Positions 23,531 through 35,539 of a stretch of 64,000 bases of DNA are shown in pieces. This DNA is from Sporothrix humicola (taxonomy: Eukaryota > Ascomycota > Sordariomycetes > Ophiostomatales > Ophiostomataceae): NCBI GenBank assembly GCA_021396245.1, contig WNYE01000004.1:186001-250000 (forward strand), read 5' to 3'. The first letter of the stretch is position 1, and every line of letters starts with the position of its first letter. The translations under genes were made by a program, and so were the position numbers. A model generated the notes under the pieces. That model did not search any database, was not told where the DNA came from, and saw only the letters and a program-made list of their open reading frames with translations.

Positions 23531-24402
23531 GACTGCGGTTGTGAGGGGGGTATGAGGGGAGGAGACGTGAGGGAGATCGTGAGTTTGCGAGTCGTGCTGT
23601 GCCGAGTGTTGAGGTCGGAGACGGCAGAGAGAAAGAAGACGTGACGTTCTTGGCGGACTGGGTGAGGTCGGCGTAAACGTAAACAAGCAAGGACAAAAGA
23701 TGGTCGCACGAGGAGCGCCCCTTTTGGTCGACGTTGAATGTGGAGAAGGAGTGACTTAGGCAGGTGCGGAAAGGGATGGGCGAGGTGTCCTCCGAAAACG
23801 AAAGGAGAGAAGGAGCAATGGGGCCGGAGGTCGGTGACGGCGGTCGGCAGAAGGAAGGAGCGAGTTTGGTCGTGAAAAGTCGTGAAGTCGGTATAGATAG
23901 CCTGTTGAAGAAAAAGAAAAAGGAAGGAAAAGGTCGAAAAGAGGCAACCGCTTTTTTGGTGTCGACGAAGTTTATTCCAACACAACGCGCGAGCAGGGGG
24001 GGGAAGCAAGCCAGCGAGTCCAGATGGGGCCTTTGAGATTTGGTGCACAGCCATCCCACAAGGACCAAGGACCAATCCAGCGCTGTTCTCACCTGTCGAA
24101 GGCGGCCAGGTTCGCCAGGGATGCCGGACCGGCCGCTAATTCCATAACAGTCGTGTCACGTGGAGATAACGAGTTCAGACAAGTTTATCAGACCAGCCAG
24201 GCCGCCAAAATTTCTAGAGCCCCACACCCGGCAGAAAAAAAACGAGAGACTGAATTCTGCCAGCCATTTACACACTCGATCCAGAGACACCAAACAAATT
24301 TGCTAGCAGCGAAGACTATTTTTCCACGACACATTTACACCGATTTTCTACGAACAAACACGACGTTTTGATAGAGTATTACGAAGACTTATTACAGCCA
24401 AA
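23531..24402. promoter_or_regulatory. Divergent promoter region YPT6 / NOP53
   Basis: 872 bp between divergent start codons. A GTCACGTG element (24155-24162) lies about 240 bp upstream of the NOP53 start. Purine/pyrimidine-rich strands near 23780-23940 are typical of fungal 5' leaders. No gene seen. Confidence 0.5.
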
Positions 24403-25858
24403 ATGCCGGTCATTCAGCCCAAGGCGGGCTCGTACACGGCGCCTCAGCAACACAAGCAGCCGTCGAGAAAGGGCAGAAAGGCATGGAGAAAGAATGTGGA
24501 CGTCTCCGAGGTTGAGCGGGGACTGGAGGAGCGCAACGACGAAATCATCAAGGGGTAAGGCATGCGGATATCCCGGCGCTGGGTTTCCCAGTTGTTTTCC
24601 TTCCATGCTAACGGTTTTCTACAGTGGCCTGGTGAAGGAGGCAGAGTCGGCAGACCTTTTCCAAATAGAAGAGACAGGAGACCTCGAGGTCGCCAAGAAG
24701 CTGTCCAAGAAGACGAAAACCCTCAAAGTCGACGAGATCCTCGCACAGCGGTCGGCGGTTCCCGCAGTTTCGGGCCGGAAACGGGCAGGCGACAAGACCA
24801 GCAAAACGACAGACGGTGTTTTGACAGCCAAGCGCCAGCGCAAGGACTACGTTACACAAAAGGAGCTCGCCCGCCTCAAGAAGGTCGCCGACGGCCACCA
24901 CGCCGAGACAGTCACGATCAAGGATGCGACATACGATCTGTGGGGCGCCGCCCCGACAACAAAGGCTATCTCGGCTACTGCCTTACCGGCCGACAAAGAC
25001 GACGAGTACTCGTTTATCCCCCGGGTTCCTGGCGCCAAGGTCCCTGAGACGATGAAGCACGCGCCCATTTCCCTGGCCGCCAACGGCAAGGCTGTCCCGG
25101 CCATTGCCAAGCCCAAGGGCGATCTGAGTTACAACCCTGCTTTCGAAGAGTACGAGAACCGGCTGAACCTAGAGGGCAACAAGGCTGTCGAGGCCGAGAG
25201 GAAACGTCTGGCTGAAGAAGAGGCTGAGCGGATTCGCCTGGAGGGTGTGGCGCGGTCAGCGGCCGAGGCTGACGAGGCTGCCGCGCGGGAGGCGCTGTCG
25301 CAGTGGGACGAGGACTCGGCGTGGGAAGGCTTCCAGAGCGGCGCAGAGACGGACAAGGACAACGATGGTGAGACGACCAACGCAAAGCGCCCGAAGCGCA
25401 AGACACCCGCACAGCGCAACCGCGCAAACCGCCGCAAGGAGGCAGAGGCCAAGCAGCGGCACGACGCGGCCATGCTGCGCAAGCAGGAGCAGGCCAAGAA
25501 CATTGAGAAGCTGCTGGCCGAGGACAAGTTCAAGCATGAGCAGGCGCTGGCACTGGCTGCGGCGGCCGAGGACGCATCCGACGACGAAAGCGATGACGAG
25601 GGTGGCGACGACAATGTGCTGCGGCGCCGGCAGCTGGGCAAGTTCCACCTGCCCGAGAAGGACCTGGAGATCATGCTGCCGGACGAGCTGCCCGACTCGC
25701 TGCGTCTCCTCAAGCCCGAGGGCAACTTGTTGAAAGACCGGTACCGCAGTCTGCTGGTCCGCGGCAAGGTCGAGGCACGTCGCAAGCGGCCGTTCAAGAA
25801 GCAGGCCAAGGCCAAGATCACGGAGAAGTGGGCGCACAAGGACTTCCATCTATTTTAG
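24403..25858 (+). CDS. NOP53: 60S ribosome biogenesis factor Nop53
   Basis: A nucleolar protein (GLTSCR2/PICT1 homologue) that recruits the exosome helicase Mtr4 to pre-60S particles for 5.8S/ITS2 processing. Two exons (24403-24554, 24625-25858) with a 70-bp intron give 461 residues. The N-terminus MPVIQPKAGSY is followed by SRKGRKAWRKNVD and a EVERGLEERNDEII block, typical of the family. Mid-region has a long charged, probably coiled-coil stretch (about 240-400, with ERKRLAEEEAERIRLE and RNRANRRKEAEAK). The C-terminus QAKAKITEKWAHKDFHLF, after the DELPDSLRLLKPEGNLLKDRY block, is the conserved Nop53 end. The frame through the intron is open, so an unspliced reading would give an unrelated N-terminus. 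Confidence 0.93.
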
Positions 25859-27947
25859 GAGTGTGCTGCCTGCGGGCCTTTATTCCAGACATCCCGTCTT
25901 TTTTGTCTTTTCTTGTCTTACAAGCATTTTCATCACATCTTCATCCCTAATTTCGAGATGTCTTCTTTTTGTTAGGACTTTTCGGACTTTTTCGATATTC
26001 CGCGAGTTCTTTTGTCAGACCATTTTTCCAGACGATTTCTAGACTTGTTTTCTCGGCATAGTTCATTGTTATGGTTATTCTGCTGCCTATTTACTGGCGT
26101 TTGGGGAAGTGGGTTTTGGGGGTCACTGTTCTATTTTTGAATTTTTGAATTTTAGCTTTTAGCCCTGTGTCGCTTTTGCAGTTAGCCCTTTGCAAAGAAC
26201 GAGGCTATCAGTGTACTTTTCACTCTTGTTTCTCGCTTTTCTTTTTTCCGTTTTCCAATTGGCGTATCAACTTGCATATACAATCAAAAGCAATTGTTAT
26301 TTTCGTCCTTTTGTTCCGTGTTTTCTCCGCCTTGCGTCCAAAACCCAATTCGGTCGCTTCTCCAGCCTCTCACAACCCTTGAAATTGTTCTGCCTGGCGT
26401 CTGATGTCTGCGGCTGTCATGACACCCACTTCTCAAAGCTTCACAGCACTCCATCGCAGCCACTGAAACGTTGCCTGCCTGGTGCTACCCGGCCCGCCGG
26501 TACCCCATACGGATCTCATTTTTCATCTGGTCCGTATCAGTTGGCTGCCGTGATTGCTCCGTAGATCTGGGAATGTTGTCAAAAATAGAATATGGAGTGC
26601 GGAAACAAGCGCAAGACCCATGTGGTTCCTCGGCCCTTGCGTTCTGAGTTCTGCAGCGTGTTTGCTTGTTTCCTCGTTCTCGCGATAATCTGCAAACCAA
26701 CCTTACCGAGCTCACTGCTCACCCCACGTGATGTAACTTCCTGTTTCGGCCGGAGTCGCATGCATTGAATCGCTCTTTCCCGGCGCAAAAATAGACACAC
26801 TTTGGAGGTTGCCTTGGTCCGTCTCACCTTCCCAAGTTTTGCATTCTTAGCCACATCTTGCGATCTACCCCTATCTCGACGTCAGTGTGCTTCAATTGTG
26901 TACTTTTTTGTGTCTGTTTGTTCATCGTTTCCCCTTCTGCCTTGTGCGCTGATGGCAGCGTCACTGCAAAGCCAGCCTCCCTCGGACACGGCCACTTATG
27001 TGCTGCGAGCTGATAGTGCGTGGCCACTGTGGCCCTGCAAGGCCCCTATTATTTCCAGGTATTTGAATTATTTGAGTTGATTTGCATTATTAGACACTTA
27101 TTTTTCTTGCTACTACTCTACACTAGTACAGGCCGCTTCTGCTAAAGAACAAAAAACGCTGCAAATGCAAGGACCCGCTTTGCCGGAGTTTCGGAGTGAC
27201 ATTGTCGATCCGGTCATAATCACTTCGGATTTGACGACAGTATGGCCGTTGCTTAATCCGTGCAAGTGTCGCAGCAATAGCCCACCAGAATGTCCAGCAA
27301 AGTCGCAGAAAGGAACAGGAAGGAACAACAAACATGGGCCTTTACCGCAGCCTTACCGCCCCCTGGTTCTCACGACTACACGCGCGTCTGCGTCTATTGA
27401 TAATCTACTCCCGGTCAGAGGGGCCTAAGAGGAACCTGGGTCTGAGGAGTCTGCTTCTCAAAATAAACCTTGAAGAATCCTGAAAAGAACCTAAAAGCGA
27501 CCTCGCAACTTCGCAACGCCGTTTCTGGACCCTTTTTTCCAGTCCTCCCACGTTCTTTTTAAAGCTGCACGCCATCCCGCCTTCGTTGACCTTACCTCCG
27601 GAGTGTTATTTTGTTATTCGACTTCCTCAGCCTTCGCACCACCGCAACGCCGGCGCATCCTTTTTGTCTTTAGCACCCGCATGCCACATGCAACACACCA
27701 TACACGCACTTATACGGACTTTAACGCAGCTCGTGTCCACAAACACTCACCCTGCACCGGCCTTTAACAGCTCTGTTTTCTGCTTTTGACCGCTGCAGGA
27801 ACATACCATTTGTTTTCCGTTCCGCCCAGTTCACCCAGAAGCCACGAGGAAGCGCCCTGTATACCGGCGTTTTGCAGCAACACATCACTCCCAACTCCGT
27901 TTTCGTTGTGCTTGCTGCTACTCTGTTTTTCTTTTTTTCGTTGCAAC
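25859..27947. other. 2.1 kb intergenic region upstream of the Zn2Cys6 regulator
   Basis: 3' flank of NOP53 followed by a long leader/promoter for the transcription factor gene. A CACGTG hexamer sits at 26725-26730. Open frames (up to 124 codons) look random. Long promoters and leaders are common for fungal regulators. Confidence 0.5.
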
Positions 27948-30692
27948 ATGGCCGGCACTCCCAAAGAGAGTGCTTCTGGCACGCCTCCACCGCCGGACTC
28001 TGATGGACGACTACGAACCTCGACACTCCGACGCTCTTGCGAAGCCTGCAGAGCTGTCAAGGCGCGCTGTGTTGTCGAACCGCCTGATGGCACGGCTAAC
28101 CAGACGCGGTACTGCAAGAGGTGAGGTTCCATTTGAAAGCGGCCCCCAACAGTTGCATATTATTTATGCTCGGTGCTGTATTTGATTTACTTGTTCTCCC
28201 TACAAGGCGAGCCGATGACTAACAAGATGTGATATACTACAGGTGCTTGAGCCATGGTATCGAGTGCCATTTTGAAAATGCTCTTGCACGGCCCAAGAAG
28301 CTGAAGTATACAGCGTAAGTCTTTCTGCAAATTTTATTTACTTCTTTCGTGGCTCAGAAAATCTGACACGCAAACACTAGCCGCACGAGAGTCAAGGATG
28401 TCGAGGAAAAGCTGGACGGTTTGATTGCACTCATATCGTCTAGAAAAGACGCCTCTGCCAGCTCCTCGTCGTCACAATCTGCGGCAGCATCCGTTGCTGG
28501 CCCGTCTGGACAGCAGGCCATTGCTCCTGCCGCGCCCACCAATGACTTCTACTACTCGGCCCCGCCGAGCAGCCTGCCTAACATTACCTACCCGGCGCCC
28601 ATCGGCTTCGACTTGAACTTTGACGAGATGCCGTACCTTGACGGCGCCGGTCCTTCCAACTCATCGATGCCGGTCCAGCCGGGCCATTCTCTGACCCCGT
28701 ACGGAGATGTGATCGACCGCGGCCTTGTCCAGGAGGAACTCGCCTCTGTTCTCCTGTCTGAGTTCACGTCCTACTCGGAGAATCAGTTTCCCTTTGTGGC
28801 CATGCCCTCGTATGCTTCCCTGAGCTACATGCGCCGAGACCGTCCCTACGTCTTGCTGGCCATCCTCACCGTCACGGCCGACACTTCTCTCCAGGCACGA
28901 CTTGCTCTTGAATACCGCAAAACCTTTGCCCAGGCCATGCTCGTCGAGTCGCGCAACAGCCTCGACTTGCTCCAGAGTGTTTTGATTTTCTGTATATGGT
29001 AGGAACAAAGCCACACCAAAAGTGACCATACTTTTGATATCGACTAACAACCACAGGCACCATCAGTACTTCCGGCCTTACAGCAGTCAGCTGTATCAGC
29101 TATCGCAAATCGCAGTGACTATGGCTGTGGAAATCAACCTCCCAAGCACAATGTCCCCTACGCTGAACAGCCTCATTGCACCTCATCAGCAGACTATGCA
29201 CCAGCGGCCTCGCAACAGCCGCACGCCGACCGAGCAGATGGCCAACGAGATCGAGCGTGCCCGCACTTTCCTCGGCACGTACTGCGTTTCGGCCAGCATT
29301 GCGACTGCTCACCGCAAGCCGACGCACTTCAAGTACGACCGGCGCATGGACCAGGCCATCCAGTTTTTGACCAACGCGCGCGAAATTTCCTCGGACACGA
29401 CCCTCCTGCCCTACCATGTCCAGATCCGCAAGCTTTCGGAAGACGTTGATCGTGTCTTTGGCAACCTTGACCAGGGTGGAATCACGCTGGACGCCAGATA
29501 CATTGAGACCATGGTCAGGGACTTTGAGCGCCAGTACGACAAACTGCACAACGCCATGACCCAGCAGTCCTGGGACAATGCCGCCCTCAAGTGCGCCATG
29601 ATGTACCTACCCGTCGTCATCTACGAGGTCGCTCTCCGCATCCCGCCCGAGCACCAGGCTCTCCTCGAAGTCACGCCCACCGCCCACTGCTGCAACTGGT
29701 GCGGCTCGCCCACCCGCCTGGCCATTTTGATGAAGTGCATCTCGGCCGCCCAAGCCTACATCCGCACCTACCTCGACCTCTCCGAAGACGACTCCCGCCA
29801 TGTCACCATTGTCGAGGTCAGCCGCCACGTCGATGCCATTTTGATCCTGACGCGCTGCGGCCTCGGGTTCGACACCAAAAACTTCCAGCAGGGCGCCATG
29901 GCTATGGGCCGCGCCGACCTTCTCAAGGCGGCCGACGTGTCGCGCTACCTCGAGGCGTCGGAGCGCAAGATGGCCTCACTCGTCTCCATGACGGATGCCA
30001 TGAACAGCGGTAGCGGCTCATCCGGCACGGGCCAAGAGGAGAAGCAGGATCTGTTTTGGCAGATGAAGCACATTTTCCAGATCAGTCTGGACTGGTACAA
30101 CAAGCACGTCAATGGCGACACGGGCGAGCCCCAGCAGATTGGGCAAATCCCGCCCGAGGAGAACGAGAAGCTCAACGTGGCGCCCATCTTTTGGATCAGC
30201 GAGGGCACGAGCGTGGCGCGCCAAAAGTGCGCCGTCGACAAGGCTCTGGAGGGCATCCCGCACTTTGACGCCGACAACGTCCACAGCATGATCCACGCGC
30301 TGAGTTCAAGCGTCGAGGGTCCTCATGACCCGAATACCATGATGACTGATCAGCACCAGCACCAGCAACATCATCAACACCATCAACAACATCAACATCA
30401 CCCACACCACGCAAATGTGAGTGGCGGACTTGCACCGGTGGCTGGCCCATCGATGCCTGGTTCCATGCACTCCAGCCCGATCCCGGGACATGCGATCTCC
30501 CCTGTCCCCATGCACGCTTCGGTGCCGACGACTGTCGGCGGTTATGTCCCGCCCATCGACCCGAGACTCGCCGGTGGCCTTGGCCAGCAGCCCACCAACG
30601 AGGCCATCCAGCCGTGGTCGGCTGACCAGTCCGCCGAATTATTTGCCAACATCCCGCAGTCGAACAATAACTCGCCCTGGTTCTCTCTCTAG
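27948..30692 (+). CDS. Zn2Cys6 fungal transcription factor
   Basis: A binuclear zinc cluster DNA-binding regulator, 832 residues from four exons: 27948-28120, 28243-28314, 28381-28998 and 29057-30692. The zinc cluster is split by intron 1: CEACRAVKARC, then YCKRC and GIEC (spacing C2C6C14C2C6C, residues about 33-70). It is followed by a basic linker (RPKKLKYT) and a short helix (VKDVEEKLDGLIALI) that may dimerise. The middle region (about 280-560: LYQLSQIAVTMAVEINLP, ARTFLGTYCVSASI) resembles the fungal-specific regulatory domain of Leu3/War1-type factors (inference). Near residue 717 is a Gln/His-rich tract, and the C-terminus is Pro/Gly/Met-rich. No neighbouring biosynthetic cluster points to a target, so the regulon is unknown. 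It could also be a general nitrogen or stress regulator. Confidence 0.9.
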
Positions 30693-31285
30693 ACTTCAAC
30701 GTCTTCTCTCTCTCTATTTTCTTTCTTTTCCTTGTGTATACATTCATGGACGTATGATTTGCAATATTTGGTTTATTGAGCAGGTGCGCATTTTCATTGG
30801 TTTGCTTGTTTCTTCTTTCTTTCTTTTGTTTTGGTTCGCATTGCGTATTTGGGTGTCGGTGTCGGTTGCCTTGGTCTATTTATTTCGGGGCTCTCCCCAT
30901 GTCATTCGCTATATACCACTGGAAGTTTGGGTCGTTTCGAGTGTTGCATTTGCATTTGCATTTATAGACATTTAATTTTATTCTTGTTTGTTTTGGAAAA
31001 CAAAAAGGTGCTTCTCGCTTTCTTCATCTATACAATTGATAATGCAAATCAAACGTTGCAATATTCAGATCAAAACCAGACCAAGACAAAATCAAGGCCA
31101 GCCTTGTGGAGGTTATCCGTTGCCAGCCCTTGTAGAGGGAAGAAGTCTTCTACTCTTCCCCGGAGAAAACCAAGTAGAGACGGAAAAGGAGATATAACAA
31201 GACGAAAGAAGAATTCATGATAGTAACCAAAAAACCAGAAATCAAACGCCAGCATAAAGCTTAAAACTCCCCAATCCAAGCCTCC
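30693..31285. other. Convergent 3' region, regulator / NDE
   Basis: Holds the 3' untranslated regions of the Zn2Cys6 gene (+) and the NAD(P)H dehydrogenase (-). T-rich and A-rich strands, no gene. Confidence 0.5.
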
Positions 31286-33608
31286 TTAGAAGCTGATCAG
31301 ATCTATGAGGTGTTAGCATGTATTCATTGCGTTCCTTTTGGATTGCGTGGGGGGTGGTGGTGGGCTTACCTCTTCCAAAGATACCGCGCTTGAACCAGTC
31401 CATCATCAGCAGAATGCGCGTCCGCATGCTGACGCTCTGCGCAAAGTACACACTGCGCCAGGCGTAGACGGCCCACAGACCACCCGAGACATTGTAGTTG
31501 CCCAGCTCAAACACGGCCGAGTTGCCAATGTAGGCCAGGCTGCCCAGGTGGTGGTACTCAAAGGCCTTGTAGACGGCCGCGTCCAGGTCGCCGTCCTGGA
31601 TGTCGTTGGCGTGCAGACCGGGGGAGGCCCGTGCCGACTTGTTGAGCTTGCGTGCTAGGTACTGGCCCTGCTGGTGCGCGCGCTGGGCGGTGGCCGGCAG
31701 ACTCGTCAGCTTGCTGTCAATCTGCTTGAGCAGCTCGCGCAGCTCGCCGAAATCGAGTGTGCCCGAGTGGTCCTTGTCAAACTCGGAAAACAGCTTGTCG
31801 AGGCGCTTGAGGTGGACGACGGCCTGGGGGAACTTCTTCTTGACATCGGCGGCAATGTTGCGCCAGTCCGAGAAATGGATCTCGAGCGTTTCGGGGTCCT
31901 TGCCGTGCTTCCACGCCAGGTTGCGAACAAAGCTGATAATGTGGTCGGCAACGTTATTCTGGACCGTGCTGCAGTCACCAATGGCATAGACGTCACCGAG
32001 AGGAGTGCCGTTCAATCTCAAATGCGTGTCGGTCTCTAGGGCATGGCGGTTCGTCTGAGAAGGACCCAGCTTGGCAGCCAGGCGTTGGCAGAATTCGGGC
32101 TGAGAGACACCAGTGGACCACAAGCAAAGACCCATGGGAAGCTCCTTGGTGACGACGCTGCCGTCTTCGGACTTTTGGCTGAAGATGATACGGTCCTTGC
32201 GCACCTCGTTGACGCGAGAATTGGTTAGGACATCGACCTGGTCGCGCAGGAAGCGCTCCTCGGCGTACTTGGAAACCGTCTCGTCGTAGGTGTTGAGAAT
32301 GTGGCTGCGGCTCTGCACCAGGTGGACAGAGATCTCGTTCCGGAGCAAAAGCGGGTAGTGCTTGATCAGATCTTCGTTGAGCATATCGTAGAGTTCGGCG
32401 GCAAATTCCACACCAGTGGGGCCACCACCGCTGACAACAAAGGACAGCAGGCGACGGCGCTCGTCATCGGGGGTCGTGGGCAGACAGGCGGTCTCGAGGT
32501 TCTGGACGACCTTGTTGCGGATCTTGCGGGCATCATCGATATCCTTGAGGAAGTAGCAGTTCTCGAGGCCCTTGACACCATGAGGGTTGGTCACAGAGCC
32601 GACGGCGATCACGAGCTTGTCGTAGGGAACGTAGAAACGAGTCTCCTTGCCCGTGTGGTCCGTCTGAGAAACCTCGACCAGCTTGTACGAAAAGTCGACA
32701 TCCTCAGCACGGGCGCGCAGGAAGTGGCCGTTGACGCGCTTGATAATGCGGCGAATGGGTTCAACGAGAGACTTGAGCTCAAGCGTGCCAACAGTGGCAG
32801 ACGGAAGCATGGGCGTAAACAAAAAGTAGTTGGTCGGCGAGATAACAGTCACATGGTAGTCGTCCGGGTTGAGTTCCTTGAGCATGGCCACGCTGCCCCA
32901 GCCGCCACCGAGAATAACCAGCTTGGGCTTGTCCTTGGTACGGAGGCGCTCGTCGCAGTCGGAGTCGTCAATCTGGACCTCGTACATGGGCAGGTTCTTG
33001 GGGCCGCCTTTGCGAGGGTTGAGGGCGAGCTGGGAGACGGCAATGTCCTCGTGCTCGGCGCCCTCCTTGTACGTCGTTGCATCGTAGATGAAGAAGGCCA
33101 CGATGCCGAGAGTGATAATCACAAACGAGCCACCGATCCATACGAGACCCATTAGCGCAATGCTCTTGAAGGTGCGGCGGCCCGCCTTGGCTGCTGGAGT
33201 AGCTGCAGCCTCGACGGGCTTGGCACCCTCTGTAGACTTGTTAGGAGGCTTTGTTGAGGCATTCCGGATTGCTGCGATCGTGCTCGGGGTGGCTATCGCG
33301 CTGCTGGTCCCGGGGCGACGTGAGAAGAAGAACTGTGCCGGCAGGGGCTTGCGGGCTGCGGCGTTGACGAGAGAGGGGTTGCTGACGTTGTTCTTGGGCG
33401 GGGCAGCCGGAGCGCGTTTCGAAGTTTGCGCGGAGAAGGCACGGATCGCAATGCCATTGCGCGCGATTGAGAGCTTCGATGCGGACGAGGAGAAGGGCGT
33501 CAAGGTCGAGGACGACGATAGAGGAGCGCAAAGGGTTGCTGGTCTCGAGAGGCTGGTGCGAAGAACCGCACTGCCCCGCGATAGCTGAGAAAGCGAAGCG
33601 CCGGTCAT
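31286..33608 (-). CDS. NDE1: EF-hand type II (alternative) NAD(P)H dehydrogenase, mitochondrial
   Basis: A rotenone-insensitive flavoenzyme that passes electrons from NAD(P)H to ubiquinone without proton pumping. Exon 1 is 31370-33608 and exon 2 only 17 bases (31286-31302, encoding the C-terminal DLISF), giving 751 residues. A Ser/Arg-rich N-terminus suits mitochondrial import, then a transmembrane helix (about 150-176, LVWIGGSFVIITLGIVAFFIY). Two dinucleotide folds follow: VILGGGWGS (near 228) and VSGGGPTGVEFAAE (near 388). An EF-hand loop FDKDHSGTLDFGE (near 605) is inserted in the C-terminal half, as in calcium-regulated external enzymes such as Neurospora NDE1. The intron is 67 bp with a CTAAC branch. 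External versus matrix face is inferred from the helix and EF-hand. Confidence 0.94.
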
Positions 33609-35539
33609 GGCTGGAGGGTTTCAAAGAGCAAAGCGCTCTGCGCGACGTCTAAACTACAGCCACGATTGCCCGTTCGTGAGCTTTGGGTTTGAAGGTCGAA
33701 TGAGCAAAGTTGCTACTTTTTTCGGTTGTGGCCCAAAAAAAGTTTGGAGAAGCTGAAAAGGCAGGATGATGTCACCGTCGGAGGGGAGGTGCCAGATCCT
33801 AAATAAAAGCCGCTATCGTGAACCGGGGGTAAGTTCGAGTCGCTAGTGGGAAAGCGAGTGTAAGGCGAGGGAGTAAGCGAATGCCCTCTGAAGTCGTCTG
33901 AAAGTGAAAGACGAGGATCGTGAGAACGACGACGAAGAGAAAAGGGAAGGAAAAGAGAAAAGGGGAGGAAGAAATAAGAATCGTTGACTCAGGGGAAAGA
34001 GGCGATTGAGCGGCAACAAAAGTGACAAATAGGGCAGGAACAACAGAAAACACGGGAAAGAGCGAGCCTACGACGCAACTACGAGCGGCGGCACTGCGGC
34101 GAGTCGTATTTGACTACTGGAAGGCACGACCGGGCCGGTGACGGCAGGCACAGGCCCAAATGCCAACTAAAAATCGAAAATCTCTTCGAGTTTGGGAAGC
34201 TTCGTCCCTACTAGTCGCTGTAATTATGATGCTATTCGCTGTAATTCTCGTTAGGCGCAGTCCCTCCTTGCCTCCCTCTCCCTCGCGCTTTTCTGTGACG
34301 CCGTGCGCGAAGAGGCATCTTGATTTTCCCCAATTCGTAGTGGGACTTTTTGGCTGTGTCAGCAAACAGGTTCCTGAGAAGTGGGGCCCGTATACGGCCT
34401 ATGAGTGCTGGACACAGACGCGATTAGGTCATTTTTTGTTCATAATTTTGCGATACAGCGGGGTGAAAGCTGAAGGAGGGGCCCTGAACGGCACCTTACA
34501 AGTGGCCGACGGAAGCTGGGGCTCGAAGCGGGACAGTGCGCGTCATCGGCCTGGCAGTCGAGCGGGCACCTCGGCAGCAAACAGAGAAAGAGGAAGGAGC
34601 AACCCTTCGACTTGCAACCTGCAGTGAAATGACACACGGCTAATGCGGCTGCGGCATTTTGCACAAACCGGGGAAGGAACCATGCACAAGCAGATGCAGA
34701 CTTTGGACCTCAGATCTCATATTCACCTCACAAACATCATCGATTGTGTAACCAAGAGCTTGTTTTGACTTTTTTGTATGCAAGATGCTCATGGCGGAGA
34801 CACCCTCGGTCTCTGCTCAGATCTGACAAGTGCCACTGAGTTTGGTGGGACTGATGGTGCATACCGAGTCTAACTAAAGTGAGCACGCTTTGTTTCGTTC
34901 CACCGGAGCTGCCCCAAAATATTTAAATAAAATGACAAGACGTTTCTAAACAAAGCATCGTGAAGGAAAGTCAACTTATATGCGATGACGGGGCCTGGAT
35001 ATGTGTCGCCAAGTCGAGTAGATAGCTTGGGTAAAGCTTATCCTCAGCGTGGTAGTTAGCAAACGGCGTCTTACTGCCCCAGGGGCAAAAACGACTCCAA
35101 CGGCAAGTGTAGTGTTCCTGCCCCAGCAGAGCAACGAAACGATAGCATGTTAACAGATAGCGTGGGTCGCGCCTTCCTCACCAACACAATTAACGACATA
35201 CCTTCCAAAAGCACCCAAAAAGGCACCAGAGCCCAGCAAAGATGGAAGGTGCTCGCCAGCATTTGAGAAGATTTTTTTCTGGGACGTGAATCTTGGAATT
35301 TTGCATCTTGGCCATCTCACGAGAGTGCATACAACCTTCGCCAACGCACCGAGTCCCGTAGCACGACATCGGGATCGGCGTGCGTGTGACCTCGAGATCG
35401 ATTAACGAGGCACGCGAGTGTCTACATATTTCGATATTTCGATACTTTGATATTTCGGCATATAAATACTATTGTCGCCTCGCATCTCCTCTTTGTTTAT
35501 TACCAGAATCAATTCAGCACCACTTCACATCACATCACG
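33609..35539. promoter_or_regulatory. 1.9 kb divergent region NDE1 / aminotransferase
   Basis: Contains both promoters. Purine-rich strand near 33880-34000 is leader-like. No supportable gene: the largest frame (34160-34627, 155 codons) has no family features and unbiased third positions. Confidence 0.5.
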
